Positions 61,194-64,000 of a stretch of 64,000 nt of DNA are shown here, piece after piece. The stretch spans positions 1 to 64,000 of the forward strand of contig NZ_JBOFIN010000094.1 in the NCBI RefSeq assembly GCF_051650185.1. Reading direction: 5' to 3'. The translations under genes and the position numbers were made by a program. How positions within the stretch are numbered: the stretch's first letter is position 1; every line of letters begins with the position of its first letter. The notes under the pieces are model-generated. The model had not been told where the DNA came from and did not search any database. It was given only the letters and a program-made list of their open reading frames with translations. Origin of the DNA: Scandinavium sp051650185. GTDB lineage: Bacteria > Pseudomonadota > Gammaproteobacteria > Enterobacterales > Enterobacteriaceae.

Positions 61194-61266
61194 GCCCGGC
61201 GGCGCTCACGCTAGCCGGGCCTACCAGCACAGGTAGGACGGGTAAGGCGCAGCCGCCACCCGGCAT
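61194..61266. repeat. BIME between fumA and fumC
   Basis: Two REP units lie in opposite orientation: GCCCGGCGGCGCTCACGC pairing with GCCGGGCCTAC (61194-61224), and GTAGGACGGGTAAGGCGC with GCCGCCACCCGGC (61233-61264). They may stop or buffer expression between the fumarase genes. Confidence 0.9.
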
Positions 61267-61376
61267 TTCAAAGAGCGCACAAAGCGCCATGCAGGCAACC
61301 CGAAGTCAACAATACTTATTCTTTGAAGCCATGTGAGCCCGTTTATTCACCTCATTTTGTTATCAAGGAGCAAGTC

Positions 61377-62780
61377 ATGACCACCAATCGCCGCGAAAGC
61401 GACTCCATGGGCGCCATCGAAGTCCCGGCGGACAAACTCTGGGGCGCACAAACCCAGCGCTCGCTCGAACACTTCCGCATCTCAACTGAAAAAATGCCTG
61501 TGGCACTGATTGCCGCGCTGGCCTTAACAAAACGCGCCGCCGCCAAGGTGAATCAGGATCTTCAACTGCTGCCCGCTGAAAAAGCTAATGCCATTGTTGC
61601 CGCCGCCGATGAAGTGCTGGCAGGCAAACATGCAGATGAATTCCCGTTGGCTATCTGGCAAACCGGTTCCGGCACGCAGAGCAACATGAACATGAACGAG
61701 GTTCTGGCAAACCGGGCCAGCGAGCTGCTCGGTGGTGTGCGCGGGATGGAACGCAAAATTCATCCGAACGATGATGTGAATAAAAGTCAGAGCTCCAACG
61801 ACGTTTTCCCCACGGCAATGCACGTGGCGGCGGTGATTGCGCTGCGCGAACATCTCATTCCGCAGCTGCAGGTGCTGAAAAAAACGCTGAATGATAAATC
61901 CAATGCCTTTGCCGATATCGTCAAAATCGGGCGTACGCACCTTCAGGATGCCACGCCGCTAACGCTGGGGCAGGAGATCTCCGGCTGGGTTGCGATGCTG
62001 GAGCATAATCTGAAGCATATCGATCTGACGTTACCGCATCTGAGCGAGCTGGCACTGGGCGGCACGGCAGTAGGCACGGGCCTCAACACGCATCCTGAAT
62101 ATGCCAAACGCGTTGCCGATGAGCTGGCTGCTATCACCGCGCAACCTTTTGTGACTGCGCCGAATAAGTTCGAAGCATTGGCGACCTGCGATGCACTGGT
62201 TCATGCGCATGGTGCATTGAAAGGGCTGGCGGCCTCGCTGATGAAAATCGCCAACGACGTGCGCTGGCTGGCTTCTGGCCCACGCTGCGGGATTGGTGAA
62301 ATCGCGATACCGGAAAATGAACCGGGTAGTTCCATCATGCCGGGCAAGGTCAACCCGACGCAGTGCGAAGCGATGACTATGTTGTGCTGTCAGGTGATGG
62401 GCAATGATGTGGCCGTCAATATGGGCGGGGCTTCCGGTAACTTCGAGCTCAACGTCTATCGCCCGATGGTTATCCATAATTTCCTGCAATCGGTTCGCCT
62501 GCTGGCTGACGGCATGGACAGTTTTAATGAACACTGCGCGGTGGGGATTGAGCCGAATCGTGCGCGCATCGATCAGCTGCTGAATGAATCGCTGATGCTG
62601 GTGACAGCGCTGAACACACATATCGGTTACGACAAAGCGGCTGAAATTGCCAAAAAGGCCCACAAAGAGGGCCTGACGTTAAAAGCTTCGGCGCTGAAGC
62701 TGGGCTATCTCACCGAAGCTGAATTTGATGAGTGGGTGCGTCCTGAAGCGATGGTTGGCAGTATGAAAGTCAGTCGTTAG
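61377..62780 (+). CDS. fumC: Fumarase C, class II
   Basis: The 467-residue cluster-free homotetramer replaces FumA under oxidative or iron stress. The signature GSSIMPGKVNP is present, with HPNDDVNKSQSSND and GRTHLQDATP. The frame is open from 61323, but AAGGAG lies 6 bases before the ATG at 61377, which matches E. coli. It overlaps the convergent tus gene by 11 bp. Confidence 0.98.
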   Translation: MTTNRRESDSMGAIEVPADKLWGAQTQRSLEHFRISTEKMPVALIAALALTKRAAAKVNQDLQLLPAEKANAIVAAADEVLAGKHADEFPLAIWQTGSGTQSNMNMNEVLANRASELLGGVRGMERKIHPNDDVNKSQSSNDVFPTAMHVAAVIALREHLIPQLQVLKKTLNDKSNAFADIVKIGRTHLQDATPLTLGQEISGWVAMLEHNLKHIDLTLPHLSELALGGTAVGTGLNTHPEYAKRVADELAAITAQPFVTAPNKFEALATCDALVHAHGALKGLAASLMKIANDVRWLASGPRCGIGEIAIPENEPGSSIMPGKVNPTQCEAMTMLCCQVMGNDVAVNMGGASGNFELNVYRPMVIHNFLQSVRLLADGMDSFNEHCAVGIEPNRARIDQLLNESLMLVTALNTHIGYDKAAEIAKKAHKEGLTLKASALKLGYLTEAEFDEWVRPEAMVGSMKVSR

Positions 62781-63702
62781 CCAGATAGAGGTGCAGCCGC
62801 GGGATCATCAATTTCAGCGACTGCGCCTGTGGCTTGTAGCGATACTGCACGTTATCCGCATCATAATTAAGCAACTCACCAATATCCGGCACGCTGACAC
62901 CCTGAGTGCCGGATATCAACGCGATCATCGGGCCAGGGCAGGCGTATTGCACCTGTTTTTGCTGCCCGGCATACCAGACGCGTGAAATAGGCTGCACCTT
63001 CACCGGACGTTTGATTTTCAGCCTGGCCTTTTGCGGCAAGGCGGCAATGTCCTGATATTCCCTTTCCAGCTTGTCCTGCCATTGCTCACGCGTGTATGGC
63101 GGCACAGAACGCGGTGAACGCAGGCTATTTTCAAGCTGTTTCAGCACCTCATCGCGGGTGAAATTTTTAATGATGTGCTTATTGGCCCAGCCGAAGCGGA
63201 TGGTTGCCGGATTTCGCAGTAACGTCAGCGAGCGATAAGCCTTAAGCGTCAACAGGCCGGGCAGGTGATGGTGAACCCACTCAAAGCGAGCGCCCGTTGG
63301 AAGGTCAGACTCCACGGTAACGATATGTTCAAACGTGGCTTTCAGGGTATTAATGGCAGTGATTCTGCTTTCTAACGCCTGTAGCTGTTCTGCCTCTGCC
63401 TGCAAACAAATGACCCCCGGCAAGCGAACCGCAGCTTTGCTGCTGCGATGCTCTGACTGCTGCTGGATAAACAGATGGCGATAGTGATTAAGCGCCATTT
63501 GACGCGCTTTCTCGCCCAGATGCTGGACAACAGTAATGGTGGCGAGCGGGGCGTGCTCGTGCTCTTTACGCACTTCCGGCAGTTCAAAAACGCGGGCAGC
63601 GAGCAGTCGGCACTCCGCCAGTTGCTGTTCCAGCGCCAGCAGCTCCTGTTCCACCTGACGAAAGGTCGACGTTAAGCGCTCAATTAAATCGTATTCGGCC
63701 AT
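62770..63702 (-). CDS. tus: Replication terminator protein Tus
   Basis: A 310-residue monomer that binds Ter sites and blocks DnaB from one side. Conserved DNA-contact stretches include RFEWVHHHLPGLLTL, RFGWANKHIIKN and KIKRPVKVQPISRVWYAG, and the C-terminal ALISGTQ region precedes ELLNYDADNVQ. MAEYD (63702) is the likely start; the frame extends four codons upstream, which would overlap the Ter site. Confidence 0.97.
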   Translation of the reverse strand: MAEYDLIERLTSTFRQVEQELLALEQQLAECRLLAARVFELPEVRKEHEHAPLATITVVQHLGEKARQMALNHYRHLFIQQQSEHRSSKAAVRLPGVICLQAEAEQLQALESRITAINTLKATFEHIVTVESDLPTGARFEWVHHHLPGLLTLKAYRSLTLLRNPATIRFGWANKHIIKNFTRDEVLKQLENSLRSPRSVPPYTREQWQDKLEREYQDIAALPQKARLKIKRPVKVQPISRVWYAGQQKQVQYACPGPMIALISGTQGVSVPDIGELLNYDADNVQYRYKPQAQSLKLMIPRLHLYLAND

Positions 63703-63713
63703 CACTCCCCGCA

Positions 63714-63729
63714 TTAGTTACAACATACT
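63714..63729 (-). promoter_or_regulatory. Ter site (TerB-type) upstream of tus
   Basis: On the minus strand the 16 bases read AGTATGTTGTAACTAA, identical to the Ter consensus core with the GC base that locks Tus. It lies 11 bp before the tus start codon, so Tus will both arrest forks here and repress its own gene, as in E. coli. Confidence 0.95.
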
Positions 63730-63776
63730 ATTTGGCTTTAACTGTATACCAGGGTCAGGCATTGTGCAATGTTCGG

Positions 63777-64000
63777 TCAGGCAGGGGACATGGCACTAAG
63801 TTGATGATTCACTGGCCAACTGAAGCTAAACCGTGCGCCACCGAGAGGGCTGGCGTCGCAGATTACGTCTCCGGACATCGCCTGAGCGACGGAATGGACG
63901 ATAGCCAGCCCCAAACCACATCCGCCCGTAGCGCGATCGCGGCTAGGGTCGAGGCGAACAAACGGCTCGAACACACGCTCACGTTCTTCTGCTGAAATCC
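63777..64000 (-). CDS. rstB: Sensor kinase RstB, C-terminal part
   Basis: The last 74 codons of a histidine kinase; the remainder lies beyond the right edge of the window. FEPFVRLDPSRDR and GGCGLGLAIVHSVA are the F and G2 boxes of the ATPase domain and match RstB. In E. coli RstB pairs with RstA and is tied to the PhoPQ regulon and low-pH response. It lies upstream of tus, the E. coli position. Confidence 0.93.
   Translation of the reverse strand, partial: ISAEERERVFEPFVRLDPSRDRATGGCGLGLAIVHSVAQAMSGDVICDASPLGGARFSFSWPVNHQLSAMSPA

Overview
The window is chromosomal DNA from an Enterobacteriaceae species close to Enterobacter, Leclercia or Lelliottia. From about 14.6 kb to the right end it follows the Escherichia coli replication-terminus gene order in reverse: cfa, punC/punR, purR, ynhF, ydhP, sodB, mepH, grxD, rnt, gloA, nemA, nemR, ydhL, ydhF, sodC, ydhKJI, slyA, slyB, anmK, mliC, pdxH, tyrS, gstA, dtpA, nth, rsxEGDCBA, ydgK, cnu, blr, ydgJ, add, malY, malX, malI, ydgA, manA, fumA, fumC, tus, rstB. 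A Ter site abuts tus, which agrees with a terminus location. I cannot name the species from sequence alone. No tRNA, rRNA, CRISPR, insertion sequence or prophage was seen.

Bases 1-14.6 kb are accessory. First comes a metal or tetrapyrrole uptake locus. It has a Fur-boxed TonB-dependent receptor, a convergent two-component system (OmpR-type regulator plus sensor kinase), and a divergent ABC importer resembling HmuTUV, followed by a small outer-membrane beta-barrel on the opposite strand. A direct-repeat element, TGACA-N6-TGACA, occurs as a back-to-back pair between regulator and importer and again upstream of the beta-barrel gene. This suggests one regulon. The binding protein lacks both residues that ligate heme in Yersinia HmuT, so the substrate may not be ordinary heme. 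This locus is the best candidate for an undescribed system. Next comes an IprA-like regulator gene followed by a complete chaperone-usher fimbrial operon (major pilin, chaperone, usher, minor pilin, two-domain adhesin).

The 14.6-40 kb stretch carries envelope and stress functions: cyclopropane fatty acids, purine-responsive efflux, iron and copper-zinc superoxide dismutases, the glutaredoxin GrxD, electrophile detoxification by nemRA-gloA, the SlyA regulator with its divergent efflux operon, SlyB and MliC lipoproteins, PLP salvage, and TyrS. Compared with E. coli as I recall it, lhr (between rnt and grxD) and pdxY (after tyrS) are absent. A diguanylate cyclase gene sits between slyA and slyB.

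The 40-64 kb stretch holds the nth-rsx operon (endonuclease III and the SoxR-reducing complex), the Hha-like Cnu, the small membrane protein Blr, adenosine deaminase, the malI-malXY system, mannose-6-phosphate isomerase, two fumarases and the Tus terminator protein. A 6-phospho-beta-glucosidase gene with tandem AscG-like operators is inserted between cnu and blr. The uid genes and hdhA that I recall between malI and ydgA in E. coli are missing. Two small genes easily missed by ORF callers (ynhF, blr) and several alternative starts (TTG for slyA; GTG for ydhL, ydhI, the response regulator and the adhesin) were assigned from ribosome-binding sites and homology.
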